DNA of 39,205 nucleotides from Opitutales bacterium. GTDB taxonomy: Bacteria > Verrucomicrobiota > Verrucomicrobiia > Opitutales > Opitutaceae. The stretch lies in NCBI GenBank assembly GCA_018700525.1, contig JABITN010000077.1, forward strand, positions 1-39,205, written 5' to 3'. Shown piece by piece: positions 1 to 8,962 of this stretch. The notes beneath the pieces were generated by a model. It was not told where the DNA came from. It worked only from the letters and a program-made list of their open reading frames with translations, and made no database searches. The translations under genes and the position numbers were made by a program. Positions within the stretch are counted from its first letter, which is position 1. The number at the start of each line of letters is the position of its first letter.

Positions 1-1
1 G

Positions 2-493
2 AAAGGCGAATCGATACCGAGGCTTCGGGACCTTCTCGCTGCGATTCCTGAAGATAAGGTTTTAGTGATTGAGCTGAAGTGCGGTCCGGAAGTAGTGGCC
101 CCACTTGTCGGGCTGATAGACGAGTCAGGCCGTGGTCAGGAAAGTCTGCTTTTTATTTCGTTCAACGAGAAATCGCTCGTCGAATTGAAACGCGTTCGAT
201 CGACACTGAGTGCGTATTGGCTTTCGGATCTGGACGTTCAGGAAGATGGATCGATTAAGCCATCGATAGCGGAAATTTTGGATACGTTGGATCGGCTTGG
301 CGTTGATGGATTCGGTGGGCAGTCGGGCGAAGGGATTAGTCAATCGCTAGTCGATGCCCTCGACGCCAAGGGATATGCGTTGAATGTTTGGACTGTTGAT
401 GACGCTGAGGAAGTGCGTCGCATGAAGCGAATTGGAGTGACCTCGGTGACAAGCAACGATCCACGTTCTACGATAGATGCGTTGGAGCGGTAG
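2..493 (+). CDS. Glycerophosphodiester phosphodiesterase, C-terminal part (5' end outside window)
   Basis: This is the last 163 codons of a GDPD-family enzyme, which hydrolyses glycerophosphodiesters to glycerol-3-phosphate and an alcohol. The frame is open from base 2, so the gene starts upstream of the window. A GTG at 65 exists but lies inside the conserved strand and is not a likely start. Family signatures visible are IPRLRDLLAAIPEDKVLVIELK-like text (the VLVIELK strand carries a metal-binding Glu), the FISFNEKSLVELKR helix, and the terminal GYALNVWTVDD...GVTSVTSNDP, which matches the usual closing barrel strands (VWTVN..., G...ITD.P). The N-terminal HRG catalytic motif is outside the window. 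It ends in TAG and is convergent with topB. Family assignment is firm; substrate and signal peptide cannot be judged. Confidence 0.8.
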   Translation, partial: KGESIPRLRDLLAAIPEDKVLVIELKCGPEVVAPLVGLIDESGRGQESLLFISFNEKSLVELKRVRSTLSAYWLSDLDVQEDGSIKPSIAEILDTLDRLGVDGFGGQSGEGISQSLVDALDAKGYALNVWTVDDAEEVRRMKRIGVTSVTSNDPRSTIDALER

Positions 494-496
494 AGG

Positions 497-527
497 GGCC
501 TTCGATTGATTGTCGCTTCCGGAGGCC
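497..527. terminator. Possible bidirectional hairpin between convergent genes
   Basis: GGCCTTCG (497-504) can pair with CGGAGGCC (520-527), eight pairs with one G-U, around a 15-base loop. It lies between the stop codons of the convergent GDPD and topB genes. No T-tract follows on either strand, so the terminator role is inferred from position only. Confidence 0.3.
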
Positions 528-580
528 TCGATCCACCTTGTTCGATTTGAAAAGAGTGGTTTGCATTGCTGAATGCTCGC

Positions 581-2935
581 TTAGTCGGCGAATGCGAATT
601 TCACTTCGGAATTGATAAGCTTTAGTTTAGCGGAGAAGGGCTTTCCGGCTTTCGAAAGAAAGCCTTCAATTGGAGGGGTTTCGCCGTTTTTCAAAAGTTC
701 TTGGGCAACCTCCAAGGATATTTCTTTTTTGGCGATTGTTTTCCAAATGATGAATTTACAGCCTTCGCGCCAGTTGGCGCAGCCGTAGCCTTTGGGGTTG
801 TCAGATATATCGCCGCCGCAGGACGGGCAGGAACCAATCGCGTTTTGGTTGCTTGGTTTTGCTGCGGTCTCAGCCAGGGTGTAATTGAGTTTTCCTTTTT
901 TATCGAAGGTTAGGGTGGCCAATGCACGTTTGCCTTTGTTTTGGACTCCGTGGGCGGTCAGGGTCCTTTTGTTGAGAAGCAGCTCTCGCACGAGCGTGGC
1001 AGAGATGCGCATTCCGAGGGAATCTTCTTTGAGGGAAAATTTGCAGCCATCGCGCCATTGGGAGCACCCGTAACCGGTTTTGCCGCGAATGACTGGAGCT
1101 CCGCAGCATGGGCATGGACCGAGGTTTTTAAGGTTGATGGTTTTCTCTGCCGTTGCGTCAAGAATTTCACGAGTGTAGGACTCAACCTCTGTCATGAATT
1201 TCTGGGGGTTGTACTCACCCCGCTCCATTTGCTTGAGGCGGAATTCCCAGTCGCCGGTAAGTTCGGGCGATTTTAGGCGCTTGTTTTGAACTAGAGCAAT
1301 TAGCTGGCGACCATTGGATGTGCTGATGAGATTCTTGCGTTTGCGCTCGATGTAGTTTCGTTGAATGAGGACTTCTATAATGGAAGCGCGCGTAGCCGGG
1401 GTGCCAACGCCTTTGTCTTTGAGGGCTTCCTTGAGTTCTTCGTCGTTTACTATTTTTCCGGCAGTCTCCATAAGTTGGAGCAAACTAGCTTCGGTGAAGC
1501 GCTTGGGCGGCGATGTCTTGAACTTTTCGATACTCGGTTTATGAGAGTAGCGTTCGCCTTCTTGGAAATCGGGAAGCGTTTGCTCGAGTGATTGAGATGA
1601 GGTTGTTTTCTTAGCGGCCTTTTTTGCGGAGGGGCCTTTTGCGCCTCCTGGGTAAAGCGCTTGCCAACCAAGATCGACTAGAACGGTGCCGCGCACTCGG
1701 AAGGGTTCACTGGCCGATTGGGCATCTACGGTTGTGATGGCTTTGACGCAGGGCGGATAGAAGACAGCGATAAGGCGCGTGAGGACGGCGTCATAGAGCT
1801 TTTTTTCGTCGTGGTTCAGTTTCGATGGAAGCTCGTCGGTTGGGATGATGGCGTGGTGATCCGATACTTTTTTGTCATCGACGATGCGGTTGGTGAATTT
1901 GAGGTTTTGGAGGTCAAGCTGGTCAATTGCTTTAGAGCGGTGAAAGCGAAACTTTTCGAGCAGCGGCGCTATGGTCGGTTTGAGGTCGGAGGTGAGGTAT
2001 CGACTGTCGGTTCGGGGGTAGGTTATGTGTTTGGATTCGTATAGGTTTTGAGCTATCCGTAGAGTTTGGTCGGCGGTGAATCCGTAGCGCTTGTTGAGGT
2101 CGCGCTGCAATTCGGTTAAGTCGTAGAGCTGGGGGGCATTGGCGTTTTCGTTTTTCTTTTGGACCCCTTTTATAATCAGTTCTTGGCCAGTCACTTTTCG
2201 GACGATGGCTTCGGCGTTGGGAAGTTGCTCGAACTTGCCTTTGACGTGGCGAAATTTTGCGCCGTGAGCGACGGTGTGGACTTCCCAATAATCATTGGAA
2301 TCGAACTTTTCGATCTCATGGTCGCGGCCTACGATCATCGCAAGAATCGGCGTTTGTACGCGACCGATGCTCAGGAGGAGATTGCGTTTGCCGTATTCGA
2401 CAGTGAAAAAGCGGGTGGCATTCAGGCCGACGATCCAGTCGGCTTCGCTTCGGCATTTTGCGGCATGGTAGAGCGGATCGAAATCGCTGCCTTGGGATAG
2501 TTTTTCGAATCCTTTGGCAATGGCCTGTTTGGTTAGCGAACTGATCCAGAGTCGCTTGAACGGTTTGTTTTCGCATTTCGCCCAGGAAAGAATATAGCGG
2601 AAGATTAGCTCGCCTTCGCGCCCAGCGTCAGTGGCACAGATGATTTCGTCGCTGTCCTGGAAGAGTTTAACGATCGTTTCGAGTTGTTCTTGGACGGACT
2701 TTTCGGCTCGGGGTCTGAGTTCGAATGGACTAGGGATCATCGGTAGGGAATCGATTCGCCATGATTTCCACTCCGGTTTGTATTCTTCGGGTTCTTGCAA
2801 TTCGACGAGGTGTCCGAAGGCCCACGTTACCGCCCAGTCATTGCCTTCAAGGTAGCCGTTGCGGCGTTGAGTGGCCTTGAGATAGGTTGCTATGTCGCGT
2901 GCGACAGAGGGCTTTTCCGCGAGGACGATTTTCAT
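581..2935 (-). CDS. topB: DNA topoisomerase III (type IA)
   Basis: A 784-residue type IA topoisomerase that relaxes or decatenates DNA through a 5' phosphotyrosine. The Toprim domain opens with LAEKPSVA (catalytic Glu at residue 7) and carries ATDAGREGE (101-109), the TopB form of the acidic motif. SIGRVQTPIL follows near 189-198, and the active-site Tyr lies in ITYPRTDSRYL (Tyr306). Two C-terminal zinc-ribbon-like repeats, CPCC...GC and CPSC...GC (roughly 650-675 and 725-750), resemble the topoisomerase zinc fingers often appended to TopB of the Bacillus/Bacteroides type. The ATG start immediately precedes the conserved first strand, so it is well fixed. It is a single gene, divergent from the racemase-like locus. 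Function is highly likely; whether it is chromosomal core or once plasmid-borne cannot be told. Confidence 0.95.
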   Translation of the reverse strand: MKIVLAEKPSVARDIATYLKATQRRNGYLEGNDWAVTWAFGHLVELQEPEEYKPEWKSWRIDSLPMIPSPFELRPRAEKSVQEQLETIVKLFQDSDEIICATDAGREGELIFRYILSWAKCENKPFKRLWISSLTKQAIAKGFEKLSQGSDFDPLYHAAKCRSEADWIVGLNATRFFTVEYGKRNLLLSIGRVQTPILAMIVGRDHEIEKFDSNDYWEVHTVAHGAKFRHVKGKFEQLPNAEAIVRKVTGQELIIKGVQKKNENANAPQLYDLTELQRDLNKRYGFTADQTLRIAQNLYESKHITYPRTDSRYLTSDLKPTIAPLLEKFRFHRSKAIDQLDLQNLKFTNRIVDDKKVSDHHAIIPTDELPSKLNHDEKKLYDAVLTRLIAVFYPPCVKAITTVDAQSASEPFRVRGTVLVDLGWQALYPGGAKGPSAKKAAKKTTSSQSLEQTLPDFQEGERYSHKPSIEKFKTSPPKRFTEASLLQLMETAGKIVNDEELKEALKDKGVGTPATRASIIEVLIQRNYIERKRKNLISTSNGRQLIALVQNKRLKSPELTGDWEFRLKQMERGEYNPQKFMTEVESYTREILDATAEKTINLKNLGPCPCCGAPVIRGKTGYGCSQWRDGCKFSLKEDSLGMRISATLVRELLLNKRTLTAHGVQNKGKRALATLTFDKKGKLNYTLAETAAKPSNQNAIGSCPSCGGDISDNPKGYGCANWREGCKFIIWKTIAKKEISLEVAQELLKNGETPPIEGFLSKAGKPFSAKLKLINSEVKFAFAD

Positions 2936-3049
2936 TCGGTAGTGACCGCCGAGGAAGTGGGATTAGAAGAATAGGTCAAGCCATTGCTGGAGCGAATAGT
3001 TGCTTCAGATTCGTCTCGTCGTGTTTTTGAATAGAGTTAGTTTGAAAGG

Positions 3050-3802
3050 ATGAAGAAAAAATTGGCATTCTTACATACCTTGTAGGCGAATATACCAGTT
3101 TTTGATCAGCTGGTTTAAGAATGCGGCTACGAGGGCGAGGTGGTTCATCGTGTTAATGAATCGGTGTTGAAGGAGCTGATGGAACTAAGCGGAATTGACA
3201 GTGGTATTGCGGATCGGATACGAGGTGAAATTTCTGAATTGAGGGATGAAGGAGCGGATGCGGTTGTTTGCAAGTGTTCGTCCACTGGGGTGGTTGCTGA
3301 GGAGATGAACGATTCCGAGACGATAGAGGTTCAGCGAATCGATCGGGCGATGGCGGATACTGCCGTGGGTATTGGAGAGCGGATAGTGTTGGCGGCTTCT
3401 TTGCCGAGCACGCTAGGGCCAACTCGTAAGTTGTTGAAATCGTCGTCGCTGTGCTTAGGCAAATCGATTTCGATCCAAGAGGTCGTGATTCCAAGTGCTT
3501 GGGCTCTGTACGAGGCGGGGGACCAGGCGGGTTATTTCGAGGAAATCGCCAAGGCGATGACGGCCGAGTTCGAGAAAGGCGATGTTATCGTGTTGGCTCA
3601 GGCTTCAATGGCGGGAGCGGTATCGTTGGTATTAAATTATCCGACACCAATTCTAAGTAGTCCGAAATTGGGGGTAGATCGGGCGGTCGAAGCATTGAGG
3701 GAATCAGTAAGATCTCAGGATCGTCACGAATGCCGATCCTGCGGGTCTTTAAAAAAATCAGGAGAATCGCTTTATTGGCTCGGTTGGTCCCAGAGTCGGT
3801 AG
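3050..3802 (+). pseudogene. Asp/Glu racemase-family gene with two early in-frame stops
   Basis: The ORF visible from GTG 3140 lacks the first beta strand of the aspartate/glutamate racemase fold. Reading upstream in the same frame gives MKKKLAFLHTL, a TAG at 3083, ANIPVFDQLV, a TAA at 3116, then ECGYEGEVVHRVNES. This is exactly the expected N-terminus, so the ATG at 3050 is probably the ancestral start and two codons have become stops. The rest looks healthy: VVCKCSSTG carries the first catalytic Cys, and DVIVLAQASMAG sits where the second half-site strand is expected, although the usual second Cys is not obvious. The last ~25 residues after VEALRES appear to be read-through, and the frame overlaps the convergent sulfatase by 31 bases. 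Translation from 3140 would give a truncated, probably inactive protein. Substrate is unknown; arylmalonate decarboxylase or hydantoin racemase relatives are alternatives. Confidence 0.7.
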
Positions 3803-5322
3803 GGGTCCTGGTATTCGATCATTTGAGCGAGCAGGAGCGCTTCCATTTCTTTGAGCTTATTTGTGTAGCGAGGGTTGTTGGCGAGATTGACTTGATTGTT
3901 CTTTGGCTGGTTTTTCGTCAAAGCGATTACTTTTGGATCGTGATGCTCTTGTAAAAGTTCGTCGGGATTGTCGGCTAGGTTGAATAGTTGAGTCTTACGG
4001 ACGGTTCCATCGAGGGTATCGTATTTGATCAATTTCCAGTCACCGGTTTTCACGGTTCGCATGCCGGGTTTCGTGCCTCCGCTGTAGGTGCCGTAAAGGA
4101 CATCGCGTATCGTGTCTTGTTTTCCGTCCAGGATAGGCTTTAAACTAATTCCTTCGATTGTATGGGGTTTATCAATGCTGGCTAAATCGCAAAGGGTAGG
4201 CAAAACATCGAGCAAGTAGAAGTTTCCGGGAGCGCGGGTTCCAGGCCTTATTCCAGGGCCTTTGATAATGAAGGGGACGCGCCAAGTGTGTTCGTAGAGG
4301 TTTTGCTTTCCTTGCAATCCGTGGCGGCCGATGGCCATGCCGTGGTCGGCCGTGTAAATGATGTAGGTGTTGTCGAGCTCACCCATGGATTCGAGTTTAT
4401 TAAGAACGTTTTCGATTTGGATATCTATATTTTCACTACAAGCGTACTGACGTCCTAGTTCGTTGCGGATAGTGGCTTCGTCGCGGTTTTTCCACACGCC
4501 GGAAACTTTTTCCTCATCGCGAAGTCCGGGTTGCCCGTGGTGAAAGGGATGAGCGGGGAGGTAGTTGGTTTGCAATGCGGGTGCTGGTGTTTCTGGATTG
4601 AGTTTAGGCAGTGTATTGGGGTCTGTATGGTTGGTGGCTCCGTATTTTCTGAGCAGCTTCGGAGTGCCATCGCGCGTGTCATGGGGGTGGGAGAACCCGA
4701 AGTAGATGAGAAAAGGGTCCTGATCGTTACTGGCCTGTCGAGTGTCGAGGTATTCTAGAACGCGTTCGCCGTGCCAGGCGCTTCCGGTTTCTTCGGTTCC
4801 ACCACGTTTCGTGCTGTCTTGGCGCACGGTGAATTGTGCATTGGCGGCTTCGTAACTGTTTCCGTTTTTGCAGGTTCGCATCGTATCGTAACCGGCGTTA
4901 TTGAAGATAGCCGCCATGCTGTATTTGGTGGCGTCAAGCGTGTTGAGAAATGTGTTGTTGGGCGCAGGAGCCTCGTCGGAGAGGCCAATGACTTTCTTGG
5001 TCTTTCTGTCGGCTCGTTTAGGCAGATGCCAAAGCGTGCGACCGGTCATAATCATGTGACGAGATGGCATGCAGACAGCGCCTGAAAAAGAACCCATATG
5101 GTGCGCGTCGTCGAAGGTCATCCCTTCGGCAGATAGGCGGTTGATGGTCGGCGTGTCGAGTGGGGAATTGGGGTCGTACGTTTTTAGGTCGAATGGCGAT
5201 TGGTCATCGGCGATTATAAACAGAATATTTGGCCGGTCGGAGTGGTTGGCCGCTGTGGCGTGGGGAAATAAGTGGAGGCTAGCTGCGATTGCAGTGATGA
5301 GGAAAGGATGTTTTCGTATCAT
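3772..5322 (-). CDS. Secreted sulfatase (formylglycine type)
   Basis: A 516-residue family S1 sulfatase. Residues 1-25 form a signal peptide ending in PHATA, so it acts in the periplasm or outside. NILFIIADDQ supplies the paired metal-binding Asp (39-40). CMPSR (84-88) is the CxPxR motif whose Cys is converted to formylglycine. YIIYTADHGMAIGRHG carries the second metal site, and GKQNLYEHTWRVPFIIKGPG the conserved Lys/His region. The protein is full length with a normal C-terminal subdomain. It resembles choline- and iduronate-sulfatase-like marine enzymes, but the substrate cannot be read from sequence. No maturase gene (FGE or anSME) is nearby. It is divergent from the protease pseudogene, with a hairpin/palindrome in the spacer. 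Confidence 0.9.
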   Translation of the reverse strand: MIRKHPFLITAIAASLHLFPHATAANHSDRPNILFIIADDQSPFDLKTYDPNSPLDTPTINRLSAEGMTFDDAHHMGSFSGAVCMPSRHMIMTGRTLWHLPKRADRKTKKVIGLSDEAPAPNNTFLNTLDATKYSMAAIFNNAGYDTMRTCKNGNSYEAANAQFTVRQDSTKRGGTEETGSAWHGERVLEYLDTRQASNDQDPFLIYFGFSHPHDTRDGTPKLLRKYGATNHTDPNTLPKLNPETPAPALQTNYLPAHPFHHGQPGLRDEEKVSGVWKNRDEATIRNELGRQYACSENIDIQIENVLNKLESMGELDNTYIIYTADHGMAIGRHGLQGKQNLYEHTWRVPFIIKGPGIRPGTRAPGNFYLLDVLPTLCDLASIDKPHTIEGISLKPILDGKQDTIRDVLYGTYSGGTKPGMRTVKTGDWKLIKYDTLDGTVRKTQLFNLADNPDELLQEHHDPKVIALTKNQPKNNQVNLANNPRYTNKLKEMEALLLAQMIEYQDPYRLWDQPSQ

Positions 5323-5442
5323 AGTAATTGGTTTTGATAAAGATTGGATTCCGCTCGCAGGGTGGCAGTGATAGTTTTAGCTATTAGTTTGGTGGGCAAG
5401 GGGAAATTGAAGGTAATTGGTGGACTGGTTGTTAGGTTCAAT

Positions 5443-5460
5443 ATTGGACGCGAGTCCAAT
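5443..5460. promoter_or_regulatory. Perfect inverted repeat upstream of the sulfatase
   Basis: ATTGGAC-GCGA-GTCCAAT is a perfect 7-bp inverted repeat with a 4-base spacer, about 120 bases upstream of the sulfatase ATG and 112 bases before the protease pseudogene. As DNA it could be an operator half-site pair; as + strand RNA it would be a short hairpin with a GNRA-type loop. Role is unproven. Confidence 0.4.
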
Positions 5461-5572
5461 CAGCGCTCGGCATTTTGCTTTATGTAATTGATGAGGGCCT
5501 CTTGCGTAACTTGATTCTAGTTTAAATAATTATACCTTGTTTGGGGTTTTCGAGTTGGTCGCTTTTTTTTAA

Positions 5573-6795
5573 ATGAAATTTCTGGTTTTAGTCGTAATTG
5601 CTTTTGGGATTGGCATTCGATTGTCGGGTTCGACCAACTTGTTGGAGGCAGAGTTCAAATTAGCGACGGACGAGCTGATAAGTGTAAACCAAGAATTGTC
5701 GATTATCAAGCCAGTGTCGCCCCTCCCGGTTGATTTCAATGGTTTGACGAGGCGATTGAGAGAAAGAGCTGCAAAAGGGATTGGTGGCGATAGATTGGTT
5801 TTTTATGAAAAGGGCAAAGCTCGCCGGGAATCGACGCGACGAGCTCTGTTGGCATTGATCGCGGTGGAGCTCAGCGCACAGACGAATCCTGCTCGTTTAG
5901 GCGAAGCACTTAAGGCCTATTATCGCGGCGCTCTAAATTCTGGATCGAATATTCATCTCTATATGGTCGTGATTATGCGACGATAATGACGGTATTCCGA
6001 GGAATATCCGGTATGGATGGAGTTGTTGCTGCATGGCCGCAGCTTGGTCGTATTCACAGCAAACATTTAGTTCCAAACGATACGTATTTTCGCGAGCAAT
6101 GGCATTTGCAGAACGATGAGTGTGGTGTAGTGGATATTAATGTCTCGTCTGCTTGGGATAGCGTAACCGGATCGGGGATACGTATTGGAATTTTCGATGA
6201 CGGGGTTTAGCTAACGCATCCGGATTTGTTGGATAATGTCGATGTGGATTACCATTACGATTTTATCGATAACGATGACGATCCGAACCCCGATCTATTA
6301 GTTCCCGATGAAGATGACGGCTATCTAGATACTCAATTGTCACCAAATATCGGTTACGAATACCGCGTCCGTACTCGTAATTCGTGTGGCTATTCCGATT
6401 ATACAACGATTTCCAATTCTCAGACGGATTATGTGAATGAGGATTGGCTTGCCTAAAACGATTTCGATAGGAGCGAATCGATGAGCACTTTGGTGGGAGG
6501 AACGGATTACACGTTTTTGCAAGCTTACGCGATGGGATTGAATCCGGAGGGATTTTCAAACTCTGCGACTCCGCGTGTTGAGATGGATTTCGAGAATGGC
6601 TTGGTGACGTTCACTTGCTATAGGTCGAGGAACGATGTGGATTATGTCGTAGAACGTCGTCTGGTCGAAAGCGGTCTTTGGACAAGCGAAGGCGTAACGC
6701 AGGTTCATTCTGCGAATGGACGTCTGATTTCAGCCACTTGTCCGGTGAGCGTGACTGAAGCAGTGTTGCTTAGGCTTCGAATGGAATTGGAATAG
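5573..6795 (+). pseudogene. Subtilisin-family (S8, kexin-like) secreted protease, degraded
   Basis: The remains of one gene spread over several frames. 5573-5984 encodes a signal peptide and a prodomain-like region. A one-base shift near 5960 moves the frame, after which YGRDYATIMTVFRG...FREQWHLQND...SAWDSVTGSGIRIGIFDDGV is a clear S8 N-terminus with the catalytic Asp in FDDGV. A TAG at 6208 replaces the residue before LTHPDL, where Gln is the usual one. Around 6300 the sequence jumps straight to a fibronectin-III-like tail (YEYRVRTRNSCGYSDY), so the catalytic His and Ser regions are deleted. A further in-frame TAA at 6457 precedes the terminal FLQAYAMGLNP...YVVER domain common at the C-ends of secreted verrucomicrobial proteins. 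It cannot make an active protease. Confidence 0.75.
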
Positions 6796-6870
6796 GGTGC
6801 TAATTTGACAGCTCTTTGTCTGTCGGTGCTTGCTTGTGAGCGATTGGATCGATTTGTTCGCGACTCCACT

Positions 6871-7710
6871 ATGAGCGATTCATCTGTATCTAACGACTTT
6901 ATTGAGGAAATCCGCGATTTCGCGGCGAAGCTATCCATTCGCGCTGGCGAACGAGCTTTGGAGATGCGCGAAGGGGGTGCCTTGGCTCAGGATTTCAAGC
7001 AAGAGGTTGAGCTGGTGACGGAGGCTGATTTGGAAGTGAGCGACATGATTTGCGACGCGATCCGCCAAGCGTATCCAGATCATGAATTGCTTACCGAGGA
7101 GTCGGAGGGCGCAGCAGCAGCTCGTCCCGACTTGGAGAAACCGACTTGGATTATCGATCCGATTGACGGTACTGTTGGATATGCTCGCGGGCATTTTCAG
7201 TTTTGCGTATCGATTGCTTTCTGCATTAAAGGCGAAATTCAGGTGGGAGTGGTAAATTGCCCGGCGCTGAACGAACTTTTTACGGCGATTAAAGGGCAAG
7301 GGGCGCTTCTGAATGAAGAACCTATTCAGGTAAGCCAGACCGATGAATTGAAGCACAGCTTGGTCGCTACGGGTTTCCCGCACGGCTGGGATGGTATCGA
7401 TCGTTTGGTCGAGCGACTGGGCAGGGTACGGAATTGCTGTCGCGATGTTCGTCGTTCGGGTTCGTGCGCCTTTGACCTGTGTTGGGTAGCTTGCGGACGA
7501 ATCGACGCGTACTACGAGGAAGATTTGAAGGCTTGGGATCTAAGTGGCGGTAAGCTTATCGTTCTTGAAGCAGGGGCGGAGTATGGCTTTTTCGCTGATA
7601 ATCTACGTCACGAGCATCAGGAGATTCGCGGTTATGCAAATCTGGCGGGAAATCCCAAAGTGTTTCCTCAGATGTTGGCTATTCTTGACGAGCGAACTGA
7701 GCACGGTTGA
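6871..7710 (+). CDS. Inositol monophosphatase family protein
   Basis: A 279-residue phosphatase of the IMPase/FBPase/CysQ superfamily, acting on a small phosphorylated metabolite with two or three Mg2+ ions. Motifs are LVTEAD (49-53), LLTEESEG with metal ligand Glu76, and WIIDPIDGT with Asp96 and Asp99. The usual WD-x-AAG motif is WDLSGG here, with Asp223. Length is normal for the family. The frame is open back to a TTG at 6805, but the first 22 residues look non-coding and the ATG at 6871 gives the usual N-terminus, so 6871 is preferred although no strong ribosome site is visible. The SG in place of AG at the third motif is unusual. Inositol-1-phosphate, histidinol phosphate and PAP are possible substrates; the sequence does not decide. 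Confidence 0.85.
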   Translation: MSDSSVSNDFIEEIRDFAAKLSIRAGERALEMREGGALAQDFKQEVELVTEADLEVSDMICDAIRQAYPDHELLTEESEGAAAARPDLEKPTWIIDPIDGTVGYARGHFQFCVSIAFCIKGEIQVGVVNCPALNELFTAIKGQGALLNEEPIQVSQTDELKHSLVATGFPHGWDGIDRLVERLGRVRNCCRDVRRSGSCAFDLCWVACGRIDAYYEEDLKAWDLSGGKLIVLEAGAEYGFFADNLRHEHQEIRGYANLAGNPKVFPQMLAILDERTEHG

Positions 7711-7767
7711 TCGGGAGGAGACTTTTTTGAGGGAAAGAGCCGCTGGGTTCGCTCCCTTATCGAGGTC

Positions 7768-8250
7768 CTACCTTTGCGATAGTTTCGCTTTGAGGGCAGC
7801 CAGAACGTTTTCGGGGACGAATTGGCTGACGTCGGCTCCGTATTCGGCTACTTGTTTGACCAGCGTTGAGCTTGTGTAGTTATAGCCTTCTTTGGTCATC
7901 ACTAGGATCGTTTCGATTTCCGGTCCGAGGTGACGGTTCATGTTGGCCATTTGGAATTCGAATTCGAAATCGGAGACGGCTCGTAAACCACGAATGACGG
8001 CTGAAGCGCGTTGTTCTTTGGCAAAGTCGATGAGCAAGCCTTGGAAGACCATGACGGAGGCCGCTGGAAAGCAGTGGAGGTTTTCATTTACCAGCTGCAA
8101 ACGTTGTTCGGTTGAGAAAAACGGTTGTTTACTTTGGCTTTCGGCGATGGCGACAATGACCTTGTCGAATAGCCTACAGGCCCGCTCTAGAACATCAAGA
8201 TGCCCGTGCGTGATTGGGTCGAATGTACCTGGATAGATGCAGACTCTCAT
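7768..8250 (-). CDS. coaD: Phosphopantetheine adenylyltransferase
   Basis: A 160-residue cytoplasmic nucleotidyltransferase that joins ATP and 4'-phosphopantetheine to make dephospho-CoA, the penultimate step of CoA synthesis. YPGTFDPITHGHLD (7-20) holds the T/HxGH nucleotide-binding motif, VIRGLRAVSDFEFE the central substrate loop, and YNYTSSTLVKQVA the ISSTxVK-like motif. Length is typical. The ATG start directly precedes the first strand, so it is secure. It is convergent with the inositol-phosphatase gene and divergent from pgsA, with about 110 bases between starts. The gene is complete and shows no decay. Confidence 0.96.
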   Translation of the reverse strand: MRVCIYPGTFDPITHGHLDVLERACRLFDKVIVAIAESQSKQPFFSTEQRLQLVNENLHCFPAASVMVFQGLLIDFAKEQRASAVIRGLRAVSDFEFEFQMANMNRHLGPEIETILVMTKEGYNYTSSTLVKQVAEYGADVSQFVPENVLAALKAKLSQR

Positions 8251-8359
8251 AAGCCGTTATTGAAGAAAACCATAGAGGAGGCATTTGCAATGAAATGTTT
8301 CGCTCTTCCTCTGAGGCTGTGCTTTACTTTGGGAGCTCAAAAGCTTTGATTGGCCGTAG

Positions 8360-8950
8360 ATGAATTTGCCGAACCTTTTAACGTTATCGAGAATCCCGCT
8401 GATGTTTGTCATAGTATGGCTTATGCGCGGCGACTTTTCGGGTGCCGCGATCGCAGCATTCATCATCTTTGTGATCGCCGGTTTGACGGATTGGGCGGAT
8501 GGATATGCAGCCCGTAAAATGGGGCTCGTCTCGAATTTCGGTATTTTGATGGATGCGTTGACGGACAAGATTTTGATGCTTGGCCTGATGATTGCATTGG
8601 TGGATATTGGTCAGGTGCACATTTTTCTCGTGCTGTTGATTTTAGGGCGCGAATTCATGATCACTGGAATGCGTTTGGTTGCTGCGACGAAAGGCGTGGT
8701 GGTTTCGGCTGAAAGCTCAGGCAAGCAGAAGACAGTGACTCAGATCCTCGCGGTTGGGGCATTTCTTATTGAAGACGTATTCCGGAAAGACATCGGAGGA
8801 ATCGAGGGCGAGTGGACTATACAAGCTGCTAATGGATTGGGTTGGTTGGGAGCTGGCTTGTTTGTCTTGTGCGTCTTTATGACCTTGTATTCGGGGATGA
8901 AATACTTTCGGAAATACGGTGAATTGGTATTTTTAGAGGATAATCGTTAG
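8360..8950 (+). CDS. pgsA: CDP-diacylglycerol-glycerol-3-phosphate 3-phosphatidyltransferase
   Basis: A 196-residue inner-membrane enzyme that makes phosphatidylglycerophosphate from CDP-diacylglycerol and glycerol-3-phosphate. The CDP-alcohol phosphotransferase motif D-x2-DG-x2-AR-x8-G-x3-D-x3-D is complete: DWADGYAAR, eight residues, G, then D and D in GILMDALTDK. Four to six hydrophobic helices are evident. The NLPNLLTLSRIPLM start is the family N-terminus, fixing the ATG. pgpA, which encodes the next step, follows after 12 bases, so the two are very likely cotranscribed. The gene is complete. Confidence 0.95.
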   Translation: MNLPNLLTLSRIPLMFVIVWLMRGDFSGAAIAAFIIFVIAGLTDWADGYAARKMGLVSNFGILMDALTDKILMLGLMIALVDIGQVHIFLVLLILGREFMITGMRLVAATKGVVVSAESSGKQKTVTQILAVGAFLIEDVFRKDIGGIEGEWTIQAANGLGWLGAGLFVLCVFMTLYSGMKYFRKYGELVFLEDNR

Positions 8951-8962
8951 AAAGTCGATATT

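Noticed and set aside
941-1276. Long plus-strand frame opposite topB
   Set aside because: It lies wholly inside the strongly supported topB gene and has no protein motif.
3717-3740. AGGATCG...CGATCCT stem at the end of the racemase-like frame as a terminator
   Set aside because: Neither strand has a T-tract after the stem; the only A/T run is on the wrong side for either gene.
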